Shown piece after piece: positions 46,419-55,950 of a stretch of 64,000 nucleotides of DNA. The notes beneath the pieces were generated by a model. It saw only the letters and a list, made by a program, of their open reading frames with translations. It ran no database searches and was not told the origin of the DNA. The first letter of the stretch is position 1. Each line of letters begins with the position of its first letter. The stretch is from Bradyrhizobium sp. AZCC 1721 (GTDB lineage: Bacteria; Pseudomonadota; Alphaproteobacteria; Rhizobiales; Xanthobacteraceae). Location: assembly GCF_036924715.1 (NCBI RefSeq), contig NZ_JAZHSB010000001.1:2781001-2845000 (forward strand), read 5' to 3'. Made by a program: the position numbers and the translations under genes.

Positions 46419-46844
46419 ATGCGGGAAGATCAACGGTCGGCCTGTCCGATAAACCTGGCGCTCGAGGTGTTCGGAGATCGATGGTCGCTGCTGATCATTC
46501 GAGACATGATCTTTGCTGGTAAGCGCCACTTCAGAGAGTTCCTGGCGTCGGACGAGAAGATCTCGACCAGAATCCTGAGCGACCGGCTTGCGTCGCTGGT
46601 CTCGCAGGGGATCCTGACGAAGACAGACGACCCAGCCCACAAGCAGAAGGCGATCTACAGTCTGACAGAAAAAGGGATCGCGCTCCTGCCCATCCTGGCT
46701 CAGATCGGCATTTGGGGACGGGAGTACTGTCCCGTCACGGATGAGAGTGCGGCCAATGCAGCTCGCCTAAAGAAGGGTGGTCCAGACTTGTTGAAACGGA
46801 TGATCATCGAATTGCGGCGAGTGCATCTGCCGGCCGGTTCATGA
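46419..46844 (+). CDS. HxlR family transcriptional regulator
   Basis: A 141-residue winged-helix regulator. The signature is intact: CPINLALEVFGDRWSLLIIR, the recognition region FLASDEKISTRILSDRLASL, and the wing YSLTEKGIALLPILAQI. The conserved cysteine (in SACPIN) often senses electrophiles or oxidants in this family. The ATG at 46419 follows GGGAG. It is divergent from the broken DUF899 gene. Confidence 0.85.
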   Translation: MREDQRSACPINLALEVFGDRWSLLIIRDMIFAGKRHFREFLASDEKISTRILSDRLASLVSQGILTKTDDPAHKQKAIYSLTEKGIALLPILAQIGIWGREYCPVTDESAANAARLKKGGPDLLKRMIIELRRVHLPAGS

Positions 46845-47128
46845 AGGCTTCCGCGCTGTAGGTCGCGTTGCCGTTGGGTCAAGCCGCCCTTCGCCAGCAG
46901 CGGAACGTTGGCTCGTTCGTAGTGGGCTTCGCGATGTAGCGGACCAGTGACTCGAGCCCCGAGACGAAACCGAGCGTCGTGCGGATATCAATCGCGCAAC
47001 GCCTGAATGGGGCGGGGCTAGCTCCGTAGATTCCTCAAGCGCGACGGCTAAACTTGTCGGACGCTGAGAACTCCGGACAGTGGCGTGGGCATGAGTGGCT
47101 TCGGCGTGCGCGGTATTCGGACTTCCCT

Positions 47129-49588
47129 TTACTGATGTGGCCGCCGAATCGTGGCGCCGTCCTTTCCTGCGATACAAGCCCCGGGGCTAACGGTCTCCTT
47201 CTCGGCGGACATGTCGATGGACTGCACCCTGCGGCTTGCAATGATCACGATGGCGCAGACCGCATAAGAGCACACCCCTAGCGCATAGGTCTTGGCGATG
47301 CCGAATTGGATCGACAACGCCACACCCAACACAGACGCCAGCATCGACGTAATTCCGTTGGTGCTCCAGAAGAACGGCAGTAGTTCATGATGGCGGCGCC
47401 ACACACCGAGGCCGAGTGGGAACATCATCCCCATGCAGAATGCAGGAAGAGCCAGCAGCAGGACGGACACCAGAATACGCATGTCGGTTGACAGCGACCG
47501 AGCCCAGGCGGTGACCAGCGGCGTCAGCAGCGCTGCCACCACGAGCGTGGTGAGGAGGGCGGCAATCCTGAAGACGGTGACGCGTGATCGGGAGGAGGTA
47601 TCCGCACCGACCGTGGCGCTGCCAATCCCGCTAAAGAGAAGAATTGTGAATAGCACGACGCTCAGCCCATAAACGGGATGTCCGAGAAAGACCATGAGGC
47701 GCTGCATCTGCGATATCTCGATCAGCATGAAGCCCATCCCGATCGCGCTGAAATAGGCCACGGGCGGCGTCAGCGTCGCCATTGGCATCCGCCTCGCAAG
47801 ACGGAGGAAGGGCAGCACGATGTAGTATCCGCAAGCGCAGAGCGCTACGATGATGAGCAAGCCGGTGATGCCGATCGCTACATTGTTGCTCATGATGTCC
47901 CAGCTTTGCGTGCTCACGAAATCGCTGAAGCGGGACGTATAGAAGAAGAACGGATTGTCGTCGGTCGAAGCGACGATGTTTTCCGGCAGCGAATCGAAGA
48001 AGGCCTGGTTCGCCTTGTCCGACAGCAACGTTGAGGTGACGGCATCGAAGGTGATGTCCGGCCCCAACAATATCTTGAAACCCTGCGCCTGAATTCTCTC
48101 GCGCGCGCCTTGCCATTCTGCGTCGCTGAACGCGTCAGGCCGGGTAATCACCGTCACGATGCCGCCGACGTTGACCGCGACGACGTGATGCCGCAGCTCC
48201 CCGGCCGACACCCCTTTGCGCTGCAGCGCGCTCGCGCCAATCGCGATCAGCCGGTATAGCTCGCCACGGTGCTTCTCGGCATCGTACCAGCGTGATACCG
48301 ACAACAGCCCGCCAGGCTTGAGCGCCCGGTAAAAATCATCCCACGCCTCCACGGTATAGAGACGATTTTCGGTGAGCGTCAGGCCACCGGCCGCCGTCGC
48401 CGCCCAGGTGTCGATGAGTGAAATCTGCACCAGGTCGTACCGCTCGGGCGAGTGGTTGATGTAGCTTCGCGCCTCGGCATTGACCAAGGATACGCCGGGC
48501 TGGCGATCGAGATGGCCGGAGAAATCGGCGAATTTTTGGGTGAGCACTTCGAAGATCGCCGGGTTGATCTCAATTGCGCGAATCCGGCTGGCGCCGAAGA
48601 GCAGACCGGAAAGGATGTCACGACCGCCGCCGACGCCAACGACAGCGACGTCGGCCGCCGGCTGCACGAAGTAGGCTGCATTGATGACATCATCTTTCAG
48701 GTAACCGAGTTTTCCGATGTCGCCATCATACCTGGTGATGACCGTGCCTGCATCGGCATCGATGTCGAGGTAGTGTTGGTCGATCCGGGCATCCGGAGTG
48801 CCAACCAGACCCCAGCCAAACGGGACCTTGTCGGCCAGCTCCCGCACCCTTACCCGCGAATAGGTATTCCAGCGTTCGAACAGCGTGCCGGTCTGCTCAG
48901 CGCCCTTGGCCCAGAACACACCGAGATGGCTGCGACCTGTCAGGTCAAGGCCGGCGTGCACGGTGGCCGCGACGGCCAGTGTTAGCGCGACAGCCCCGCT
49001 CAAACGCACACTGCGGACGTCTTCGCTGCGTCTCACGACGATCCAGCCAACGCCGGCAGCAAGGGCTCCGATCCATAGCGTGGCGCTTACGGGATCAATC
49101 ACCAGCAGTATGACGATTACCCCGAGACATCCAACTGCGGCGCCCAGGAGGTCGGCTGCGTAGAGCCACCCGCCTCCATATGGCAAACGCGTCAGCAACA
49201 CCGTGATGCAAACCCCGCCTTCCGTGAACGGAGCCACGAAGGCGATGATCGCCAGCGCCAGAGCGAGGGGCACATTTTCTGCGGATACAACGAGCGGCAC
49301 GCACAGGAAGACGATCATTGCGCCAACGCTGCTGAGCGCGAACCATGACGCATGGCGGGCGAATTCGATTCCGACCCGATCGGCGGCATAACGGGCGGGT
49401 TTGCCGTAGACCTCCATCGCTCCGCGCGTAAGCCCGAGCATGGCAAGTGAAATGGCGGCAAATGCGAAATGATGATGGAGCATAACGCTGAAGAAGCGCG
49501 TTATCAGGATCTGGTAGGAAAGCGTCGCGAACGCCAGCACAAAGATTGCCAGATAATAGCGACCGTGAATCTTGGATATGGATTGCAA
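47129..49588 (-). CDS. Membrane-bound spermidine-synthase-like methyltransferase-fold protein
   Basis: An 819-residue protein with three parts. An N-terminal membrane block of about six to seven helices (residues 10-220) is followed by a soluble Rossmann-type domain of the spermidine synthase/SAM-methyltransferase type (about 290-480, with VAVVGVGGGRDILSGLLFG, RAIEINPAIFEVL and LTLTENRLYTVEAWDDFY). A C-terminal membrane block (about 580-790) completes it. Such fused proteins are widespread but functionally uncharacterised; true polyamine synthesis is not implied. The TTG at 49588 is preceded by GAGAGGG. The gene stands alone, 104 bases beyond a mannosyltransferase-like gene on the same strand. 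Confidence 0.8.
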   Translation of the reverse strand: MQSISKIHGRYYLAIFVLAFATLSYQILITRFFSVMLHHHFAFAAISLAMLGLTRGAMEVYGKPARYAADRVGIEFARHASWFALSSVGAMIVFLCVPLVVSAENVPLALALAIIAFVAPFTEGGVCITVLLTRLPYGGGWLYAADLLGAAVGCLGVIVILLVIDPVSATLWIGALAAGVGWIVVRRSEDVRSVRLSGAVALTLAVAATVHAGLDLTGRSHLGVFWAKGAEQTGTLFERWNTYSRVRVRELADKVPFGWGLVGTPDARIDQHYLDIDADAGTVITRYDGDIGKLGYLKDDVINAAYFVQPAADVAVVGVGGGRDILSGLLFGASRIRAIEINPAIFEVLTQKFADFSGHLDRQPGVSLVNAEARSYINHSPERYDLVQISLIDTWAATAAGGLTLTENRLYTVEAWDDFYRALKPGGLLSVSRWYDAEKHRGELYRLIAIGASALQRKGVSAGELRHHVVAVNVGGIVTVITRPDAFSDAEWQGARERIQAQGFKILLGPDITFDAVTSTLLSDKANQAFFDSLPENIVASTDDNPFFFYTSRFSDFVSTQSWDIMSNNVAIGITGLLIIVALCACGYYIVLPFLRLARRMPMATLTPPVAYFSAIGMGFMLIEISQMQRLMVFLGHPVYGLSVVLFTILLFSGIGSATVGADTSSRSRVTVFRIAALLTTLVVAALLTPLVTAWARSLSTDMRILVSVLLLALPAFCMGMMFPLGLGVWRRHHELLPFFWSTNGITSMLASVLGVALSIQFGIAKTYALGVCSYAVCAIVIIASRRVQSIDMSAEKETVSPGACIAGKDGATIRRPHQ

Positions 49589-49692
49589 TGAGCTACCCTC
49601 TCAGTGGAGCCCTGATGGGCTCTATTGGGTGCGCTTTGACCAACTCGCGCTGCGTCGCTGCTCAAGCATGTCATCGCGAGTATTTGTAGCGA

Positions 49693-50853
49693 TCAACCAA
49701 TCCAAATTCTACGAGCAAACAAGGCGGTGTTCATGAACAAGGATGCGCCGAAGAGTCCTATCACTCCTGCCAAAAGCCACTTTGCTCGCAATCCTAAATC
49801 AGCCAACGTCACAAACAGGGGAAATGAAACGAGATTAAATCGACTCATAGAGACGAAGCCTGCTGGCCCACCGCTGAGTGTTAGATATGGCAGAAGCAGG
49901 ACAGCCATGGCGAACAGTGTCCAGCTTGAGCGCAGCCGAGACCAGCCAAAAACAATCAGGACAATGAACAATAATGTAAACCAGCTAGCTTGTCCCCAAG
50001 GATTCCAGTCGTTGAGCATCATTCGCGTGAACGGCTCAAGCTTTAGTGCCGCAATTAATCTTGTTGCCAGCGTCGTTCCTTGATGGAAAGCCGCCTGCCC
50101 ATCCACAAAAGCAAACGGAGTTCCGAAAGCGCTCCAGAGGTAGATCATGAATAGCCAGATGCCCGACGTCGCAAGAAGGACGCATGGCAGGAGGGTAAGA
50201 AGGAACTTCGTCTGATCGCGATTGGCCCACATCTCCCAAAGAAGGACAGGCAATAGGACGACGCCCGTCGATCGAGTAGAGACTGCCAGGCCTGCGAGCA
50301 GTGCTGCCGACAGGTAGTACTTTCGTTTCAAAGCATGAAAAAACGAGACGATTAGCAGCAGTGCCAAGGGCTCGGTATACCCGGCCGATAGCAAGACCGA
50401 AGCGGGAAAAAAGCTGAGCAGCGCCGTTGTGGCGAGAGCCAGTTGATCGCCAAATTCCTCGCGAACCAGCTTGAAAAGGACGACGATCGCGAGCAATCCC
50501 GCGACGTTCGATACCAACAGCAATGCATCCGCTGGCGTGAGACCGCTAATCGTCGCCAAGCCCCGTGCGAGCATCGGATACAGCGGGTAAAATACGATGT
50601 TCTGTTGAACAGTCGGATCGCCGTTATACTGATAGCCATCTGTGACGATCTTGAAATACCATTGCGAATCCCATTGCAGCAGTTGGTGGTACCAGATCGG
50701 TCCCGCAGACCAGACATCTGGCCCGGAGGGCAAATATTTTCGGGAGAAAACCAGTCCGAGTGCGACCACCACCCGCGAACAAAAAAATATCAGGATGGCC
50801 AAACAATAGGGAAGCCAAGAAGGATCTTTCCAGGTTGGATAGCGCATCTCCAT
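49693..50853 (-). CDS. PIG-V-like mannosyltransferase (polyprenyl-phosphate sugar-dependent)
   Basis: A 386-residue membrane protein with about nine to ten helices. The first periplasmic loop carries LLQWDSQWYFKIVTDGYQYN, the WD-containing motif of PIG-V/GT76-type mannosyltransferases, and FYPLYPMLARGL follows. These enzymes use a lipid-linked sugar outside the membrane. Base composition is lower in GC than most of the window, suggesting later acquisition. No biosynthesis cluster surrounds it, so the acceptor is unknown. Confidence 0.75.
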   Translation of the reverse strand: MEMRYPTWKDPSWLPYCLAILIFFCSRVVVALGLVFSRKYLPSGPDVWSAGPIWYHQLLQWDSQWYFKIVTDGYQYNGDPTVQQNIVFYPLYPMLARGLATISGLTPADALLLVSNVAGLLAIVVLFKLVREEFGDQLALATTALLSFFPASVLLSAGYTEPLALLLIVSFFHALKRKYYLSAALLAGLAVSTRSTGVVLLPVLLWEMWANRDQTKFLLTLLPCVLLATSGIWLFMIYLWSAFGTPFAFVDGQAAFHQGTTLATRLIAALKLEPFTRMMLNDWNPWGQASWFTLLFIVLIVFGWSRLRSSWTLFAMAVLLLPYLTLSGGPAGFVSMSRFNLVSFPLFVTLADLGLRAKWLLAGVIGLFGASLFMNTALFARRIWIG

Positions 50854-51186
50854 TCCACATTGTCGCTCGGTAAGAGCCCAAGATCAATTGCCCCAAGTGT
50901 ACCGCCTTGACATTTGGCGGGCATGACGCGGCAGACTAGGTGCCGACCCAGGTCCGCGCGTCGGTCATGACGCCGGCGTTTGTCAATCACCGGAATGTCC
51001 GCTGCTGGCTCACGCGCCCTGCTGGTCTCCCACTGGCCGGTCAATTCGGAGTTGCCGTCGCCATCAACCACTGGTTCAACCAGTGCGATGACGTCACATC
51101 CCGATATAGGCCCCCGCCGAGGCGCGTCGGCTACATGCATCTGCCGCAGTTCGGCGATTACAACCCTAAAAACGGCACCGAAGCCG
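50854..51186. other. Intergenic region, no gene supported
   Basis: About 330 bases between the mannosyltransferase-like gene and the NTF2-like gene. Short frames on both strands lack recognisable similarity and good ribosome-binding sites. Confidence 0.45.
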
Positions 51187-51714
51187 TCAAGTTTTCGAAG
51201 TCATCACTTTCTGAGCGATCTTCCAGGTTCCGTTGACCTTTAAGCATGACAACATGTCGGTGAAGTAACGTGGCGGAATCTGCAATTTCAACTTCACGAG
51301 TGCGAGCTCTCCTTCAATGTCTATCGATAGGAGCTGATCGTTGCGCTCTAGGCCCTGTTGTTTCGGAGCTTTCAGGTTTCGGACGGCTGTTAGCCACGTC
51401 GCAATTGGCGTCACGCTCACATTGCCGTCGTCGCCGACCTTGGTCACGGAACTGGATGGGTGAAATATCGTAGCAAATTTGTCTGCATCCATTTCATAGG
51501 CCCCGTCGAAATAGGTCTGTGCTAGAGCGCGCAAGGCACGAGCATCGGTATCCATAAGGTTGTTATCCATGAGGTTGTTATTTGGAACGGTAGGAGACTG
51601 CGCATGGCTGATCGACCGATCTCCAAGCATCAAACCAGGAGCGCTGACGAGCGTGGCTCCAAAAGCTACGCTGGCAGATCGACTCAAAAATGCTCGTCGA
51701 TCCATTTTGAACAT
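51187..51714 (-). CDS. Tat-exported NTF2/SnoaL-like protein
   Basis: A 175-residue protein with a twin-arginine signal (MDRRAFLSRSASVAFGATLV, cleaved near SHAQS) and a cone-shaped NTF2-like domain: DARALRALAQTYFDGAYEMD, FATIFHPSSSV, and a C-terminal VNGTWKIAQKVM strand. Relatives are nuclear-transport-factor-2-fold proteins annotated as putative lumazine-binding. The ATG at 51714 follows GGGAG. A five-residue repeat (NNLMD twice) just after the signal reflects a short duplication. It is divergent from a LysR regulator that probably controls it. Function unknown. Confidence 0.78.
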   Translation of the reverse strand: MFKMDRRAFLSRSASVAFGATLVSAPGLMLGDRSISHAQSPTVPNNNLMDNNLMDTDARALRALAQTYFDGAYEMDADKFATIFHPSSSVTKVGDDGNVSVTPIATWLTAVRNLKAPKQQGLERNDQLLSIDIEGELALVKLKLQIPPRYFTDMLSCLKVNGTWKIAQKVMTSKT

Positions 51715-51957
51715 TCTGCTCTCCCAAAAGTCCACGAGCCAAGTTGCATTCTTCAGATGAAGACTGAAGCCGCCCGGTACAAACGCCCAGGTTGTTACTA
51801 CGAACAGCTCTTAGGCCCAATTTCCCGTGCCCAGCGTCAAGCTGGCCACAACGTGCGGAACGTTGCTCCTTCTCGTTGTTGGGCAAACGTAGGACAAAGT
51901 GATCTATGAAACTAGTCGTGTTGCGTAGCATGGGGTTATGAGCAATATTCATAAATC

Positions 51958-52845
51958 ATGAAAAACGAACTGAACGAACTCGCTACCTTTGCAATCGTCG
52001 CCAGCGAACGAAGCTTTACGCGGGCTGCGGCAAAGATTGGTGTGTCTCAGTCTGCCCTGAGTCACACGATACGGGGACTTGAGCAGCGGCTCGAGTTGCA
52101 GCTTCTTGCTCGAACGACCAAGAGCGTCGCGCCAACCGCTGCAGGGGCCGCTCTTTTGAAAGAATTGTCTCCGGCACTCGACCAAATTGCGCGTGCTATC
52201 AACAATGCCCGAAGCGTTCGGCACCGACCTGCCGGACGCCTTCGTATTGTAATGTCCTGGTCGGCTGCCGTGATGGTGTTGTTGCCACGGCTCACGGCAT
52301 TCGCAGAGGCCTACCCCGACATCGTTCTTGACGTTGTTACCGTCACTGGCCCAGTAGACCTCGTTGCGGGTGAGTTCGATGCCGGTATTCAACTCGGTGA
52401 GTATATTCAAAAGGACATGATCGCGGTGCGGGTCACGAAGGAGCTGCGATTGGCGGTGGTCGGATCGCCAGGCTATTTTTCATCACGAAACATTCCTCGG
52501 AAGCCCAAGGATCTCAATGACCATCGATGCATAGGCCTGCGTCTTCCGGGCGGTCCATATCGTTGGGAATTCGAGAAAGGCCGAAAGACGGTCACGGTTG
52601 GCGTGAATGGCCCACTCATAATCGATGATACCCACCTAGTGATTCAGGCGGCACTCGCTGGCGCCGGCCTAGGACTCGCATTCGAAGAGCAGGTCGCAGA
52701 GTATATTGCGAAGCGTCGTCTTATTCGTGTGCTCGAGGACTGGACGCCGCCAATTCCCGGATTCTTCATGTATTACCCCAGCCGTCAGCATCAGCCGGCC
52801 GCGCTGTCTGCATTAACGAACGCGCTGCGGCTTTCTCAACCATAG
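51958..52845 (+). CDS. LysR family transcriptional regulator
   Basis: A 295-residue regulator. The helix-turn-helix is at residues 1-60 (ELATFAIVASERSFTRAAAK, IGVSQSALSHTIRGLEQRLE), and the effector-binding domain has DIVLDVVTVTGPVDLVAGEF and IQKDMIAVRVTKELRLAVVG, of the CrgA/DsdC-like subgroup. The 243-base gap to the divergent NTF2-like gene is the expected operator region. Confidence 0.88.
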   Translation: MKNELNELATFAIVASERSFTRAAAKIGVSQSALSHTIRGLEQRLELQLLARTTKSVAPTAAGAALLKELSPALDQIARAINNARSVRHRPAGRLRIVMSWSAAVMVLLPRLTAFAEAYPDIVLDVVTVTGPVDLVAGEFDAGIQLGEYIQKDMIAVRVTKELRLAVVGSPGYFSSRNIPRKPKDLNDHRCIGLRLPGGPYRWEFEKGRKTVTVGVNGPLIIDDTHLVIQAALAGAGLGLAFEEQVAEYIAKRRLIRVLEDWTPPIPGFFMYYPSRQHQPAALSALTNALRLSQP

Positions 52846-53819
52846 TTGGCTTGCGACGACAGGTAATCGTGGTGATTTAAACTGACACATGGAGCGTGCT
52901 GGTGGCCCGGCTGGATGGCCGTCTTTAATGCTTATCCGCTCCGCTATCCGACTTTACATCCATTTCTCGGCGAAGCCCTTGGCGAACGCGCCGGAAGCAG
53001 CCATCGATGCCGTGCGATCAAGCTGTTTCCTCATCAGGTCAACCAAATGGACGAGGGTCGGAGAAACATCGCGGTTTGTTTACGGGCATTTCGCGCCCAC
53101 GCGTCGACCAAGTGGCGAAAGAGGTTGTGGCGACGCGCCCATGAACGATGGTTAGCATGAGGGTTTGATGCGGCAAGCGGCAATACCCATTTGCTGGGAA
53201 TAAACCGGTCAGAGCTTCGCATCGCCCGAAGCGTCCTTGCAACCGCGATGCTACTTTGCATGGGGTTGTTTTCGATATTTTAGTTGGGTCGGAGATGCTC
53301 CGCGGACGGGGGTTAAAAACATCAAGTTGCATTGCAATTCATTCAAATGATTAGAGCGCCGCGTGTGCACGACGTGTGCACTGGGAGATCAAGAGAAGTC
53401 TATTTTAATGGCAAATCTGAGCAGCTCTCTCCGAGGCGTGTTGTAGACGTCGGGGTGCGTGCGACGCGGACGGATCGGATTGATTGGAGCAGAATGCTCC
53501 GCTTTCGATCGAGAAGCTGAACTCACTCGTCTGAAATGGAGAACGGGACCGACCTTCGTCTTTGCCGGCGGGGCAGGGGGTTGGCTGGTTCAGCGTTAGA
53601 GCGACGAATTTTAATGACTGGAGCTCGAGTCGCTCCCCCGCTACTCAGTTCCACGATGTTGCATATTTTTCTTCGATGTTCTGAGGAGTGCGAGCCTACA
53701 TGCCTCATCGTCGAAAATGTCCGAAATCACAGTCCTTGAAGGTGACAAGCCAACTCCTCCTGTGCCCACTCGCGATCGATCCTTCGCGGCAACTCGCGCC
53801 TTCAGGATGCCGTCCGGAT
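52846..53819. other. Gene-poor stretch with scattered short repeats
   Basis: Nearly 1 kb without a convincing gene. Short frames on both strands look like decayed coding sequence but match no family I can name. Small symmetric elements are visible: TTGCATTGCAA (about 53331-53341), a direct repeat GTGTGCAC-GAC-GTGTGCAC (53363-53381) and the hairpin GGAGCA-GAA-TGCTCC (53486-53500). Composition is mixed and lower in GC than the flanks. Confidence 0.5.
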
Positions 53820-55055
53820 CTACGTGCTCATCTGCACGAGCGCCCGGTCCTCGCGCGGCAGGTCGAGCCGCTCCCAGACAACGATCAGCGCCCTGGCGAG
53901 CGCTTCGATCATGTCGTCGTCGTGATGGGGCGAAGGCGTGATGCGCAGCCGCTCCGTCCCGCGCGGCACGGTCGGGTAGTTGATCGGCTGGATATAGATT
54001 CCATGCTCGGTGAGCAGGAGGTCGCTTGCCTCCTTGCAGTGCTCTGGGTCGCCGACGAGGACGGGTATGATGTGCGTCTCGCTCGGCATGACCGGGAGCC
54101 CGGCCGCCCTAAGTACTGCCTTCGTGCGCGCTACGCGGCGCTGATGCTGCTCGCGCTCCCAGTTGGAGCTTTTGAGGTGGCGAATTGCTGTGGTTGCAGC
54201 GGCACAAATCGGCGGCGGAAGGGCTGTGGTGAAAATAAAGCCAGGCGCGTATGAGCGCACCGCATCGATCAGCGCGGCATCGCCCGCAATGTATCCGCCA
54301 AGACAGCCGAAGGCCTTGGCAAGCGTTCCCTCAATGACGTCGATGCGCTGCGCGGCGCCTTGGCGTTCTGTGATGCCGCCGCCTCGCGGGCCGTACAGGC
54401 CGACCGCATGCACCTCGTCGCAATAGGTCATTGCATCGTAACGCTGGGCAAGATCACAAATGCCGTTGATGGGTGCGACGTCACCATCCATGGAATAGAC
54501 GCTCTCGAACACAACCAGCTTCGGCCGTTGGGGATCGGCCCGTTTGAGCAGCTCTTCGAGGTGTCCGAGATCGTTGTGGCGCCAGATATGCTTTTCCGTC
54601 CCGGACTGGCGCACGCCCTCGATCATCGAGTTGTGGTTGAGCTCGTCGGACAGGATCACACAGCCTGACATCAGCCGGGCAATCGTAGCAATACCGGTCT
54701 GGTTCGAGATGTAGCCGGATGTAAATACGAGCGCCGCCTCCTTGCCGTGCAAGTCCGCCAGCTCGTGCTCAAGCTCGACCAGCGGATGACTGGTGCCGGC
54801 GATGTTACGCGTGCCGCCGGCTCCGGTGCCCATGCGGGTCGCGGTTTCAACCATAGCGCCGATCACCTTCGGGTGCTGCCCCATGGCAAGGTAGTCGTTG
54901 GAGCACCAGATCACGACGCTGCGCGGGCCCGCAGGCGAGTTCCAGATGGCGCGGGGATAACGCTCGGCGATGCGCTCAAGATCAGCAAAGACGCGGTAGC
55001 GCCGTTCGTCCCGTAACCGCGCGAGGGCATCAAGGAAATAGCCATCGTAATTCAT
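53820..55055 (-). CDS. hemA: 5-aminolevulinate synthase
   Basis: A 411-residue PLP enzyme condensing glycine and succinyl-CoA to 5-aminolevulinate, the first committed haem precursor in alphaproteobacteria. PLP-binding Lys247 lies in [14 protein letters not shown]; other landmarks are [34 protein letters not shown] and [13 protein letters not shown]. The ATG at 55055 follows GGGAGG; the frame extends upstream without similarity. It sits beside SCO and the cbb3-type oxidase genes, so it may be a second, respiration-dedicated copy. No FNR/FixK site was seen upstream. Confidence 0.95.
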   Translation of the reverse strand: MNYDGYFLDALARLRDERRYRVFADLERIAERYPRAIWNSPAGPRSVVIWCSNDYLAMGQHPKVIGAMVETATRMGTGAGGTRNIAGTSHPLVELEHELADLHGKEAALVFTSGYISNQTGIATIARLMSGCVILSDELNHNSMIEGVRQSGTEKHIWRHNDLGHLEELLKRADPQRPKLVVFESVYSMDGDVAPINGICDLAQRYDAMTYCDEVHAVGLYGPRGGGITERQGAAQRIDVIEGTLAKAFGCLGGYIAGDAALIDAVRSYAPGFIFTTALPPPICAAATTAIRHLKSSNWEREQHQRRVARTKAVLRAAGLPVMPSETHIIPVLVGDPEHCKEASDLLLTEHGIYIQPINYPTVPRGTERLRITPSPHHDDDMIEALARALIVVWERLDLPREDRALVQMST

Positions 55056-55119
55056 GACAGCCTCCCTGGCTGCGACAGTCTCAAGCGCCCCGCGCAACCC
55101 CTTTGGTCAAGACACGCTC

Positions 55120-55758
55120 TCATTGCGTTGATCGTCCCTGATGACTTGCATTCTCGCGAGCCTTTGCCATCGCGCCGCGCACCGCCTCGGCGATGCGGTC
55201 GCCTGGCGTGTTGGCGTCGAACCCGCGCGCGAATTTGCCTTCAGGGTCCATCAGGTAGAGATAGGTGCTGTGGTCAATGAGGTCGTTCTTAGCGTCCGGC
55301 CCGCTCTTATGAGGTGCGTAGTAGACCCCATACTCCTGGGCAACGGCAGCGATCTGCTGCGGCGTGCCCGTGAGCCCGACGATCCTCGGATCAAATGAGT
55401 GGGTGTAGTTCCCCATGACGGCCGACGTATCGCGCTGCGGATCGACGGTGATGAACAGCGGTTGGAGCTTGTCGGCATCGGGGCCGAGCTTCTCGAGCGC
55501 GGCGGCAATCTCAAGGAGCGCCGTCGGGCAGCTATCGGGACACGAGGTGAAGCCGAAATAGACCAGAAGCCATTTCCCACGGTAGGTCTGTTCCGTGACC
55601 GTTGCCCCATCAGGTGAGCTGAGTGTGAACGGGCCGCCGATCGTCACCGGCGAGTTGGCTGCGCGCACGAGCGGTTGGCTCAACACCAACGCGGTGGCGA
55701 CAGCAATCCCGAAAGGCATTGGCCGCCCGAGGGCCGAAAACACGGAACGGCGACGCAT
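55120..55758 (-). CDS. SCO1/SenC/PrrC family copper chaperone
   Basis: A 212-residue thioredoxin-fold protein with an N-terminal signal or anchor (residues about 15-34). The copper ligands are Cys73 and Cys77 (FTSCPDSCP) and His163 (LIDHSTYLYL). SCO proteins deliver copper to, or reduce thiols in, terminal oxidases. It lies 64 bases upstream of hemA on the same strand and faces the oxidase cluster across about 190 bases, so it probably serves that oxidase. Confidence 0.9.
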   Translation of the reverse strand: MRRRSVFSALGRPMPFGIAVATALVLSQPLVRAANSPVTIGGPFTLSSPDGATVTEQTYRGKWLLVYFGFTSCPDSCPTALLEIAAALEKLGPDADKLQPLFITVDPQRDTSAVMGNYTHSFDPRIVGLTGTPQQIAAVAQEYGVYYAPHKSGPDAKNDLIDHSTYLYLMDPEGKFARGFDANTPGDRIAEAVRGAMAKARENASHQGRSTQ

Positions 55759-55833
55759 CAAATGCCCCCGCGGCGGTGCATATGCGGTGCGTATCTCAAT
55801 TCAGCACGTATTTCTTATACGATTTTTGCTCTC

Positions 55834-55848
55834 AAGCTTCATAAGCTT
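55834..55848. promoter_or_regulatory. Short dyad in the SCO / cupredoxin divergent region
   Basis: AAGCTT-CAT-AAGCTT, symmetric as a whole and made of two palindromic hexamers, about 75 bases upstream of the SCO start. It is a possible operator for the divergent genes; no regulator family is suggested. Confidence 0.25.
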
Positions 55849-55950
55849 TGCTTAAGGTTTCGCAAAGGAGTTCTGATTTTCCTAGTCCCTGTAAATGGCT
55901 GTTAGCTCTCTACGAATTTTCCTGCTGACATCAACAGAGAGAGTGCTGCG

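Noticed and set aside
50790..51236. Frames of 98 and 116 residues on opposite strands after the mannosyltransferase
   Set aside because: Neither has a domain or a good start site.
52889..53332. Short frames on both strands in the gene-poor stretch
   Set aside because: No family recognised, no ribosome-binding site, and several overlap each other; kept only as a non-coding region.
53363..53381. Repeat of GTGTGCAC considered as a CRISPR or attachment-site core
   Set aside because: Only two copies, 3 bases apart, with no array, integrase or tRNA nearby.
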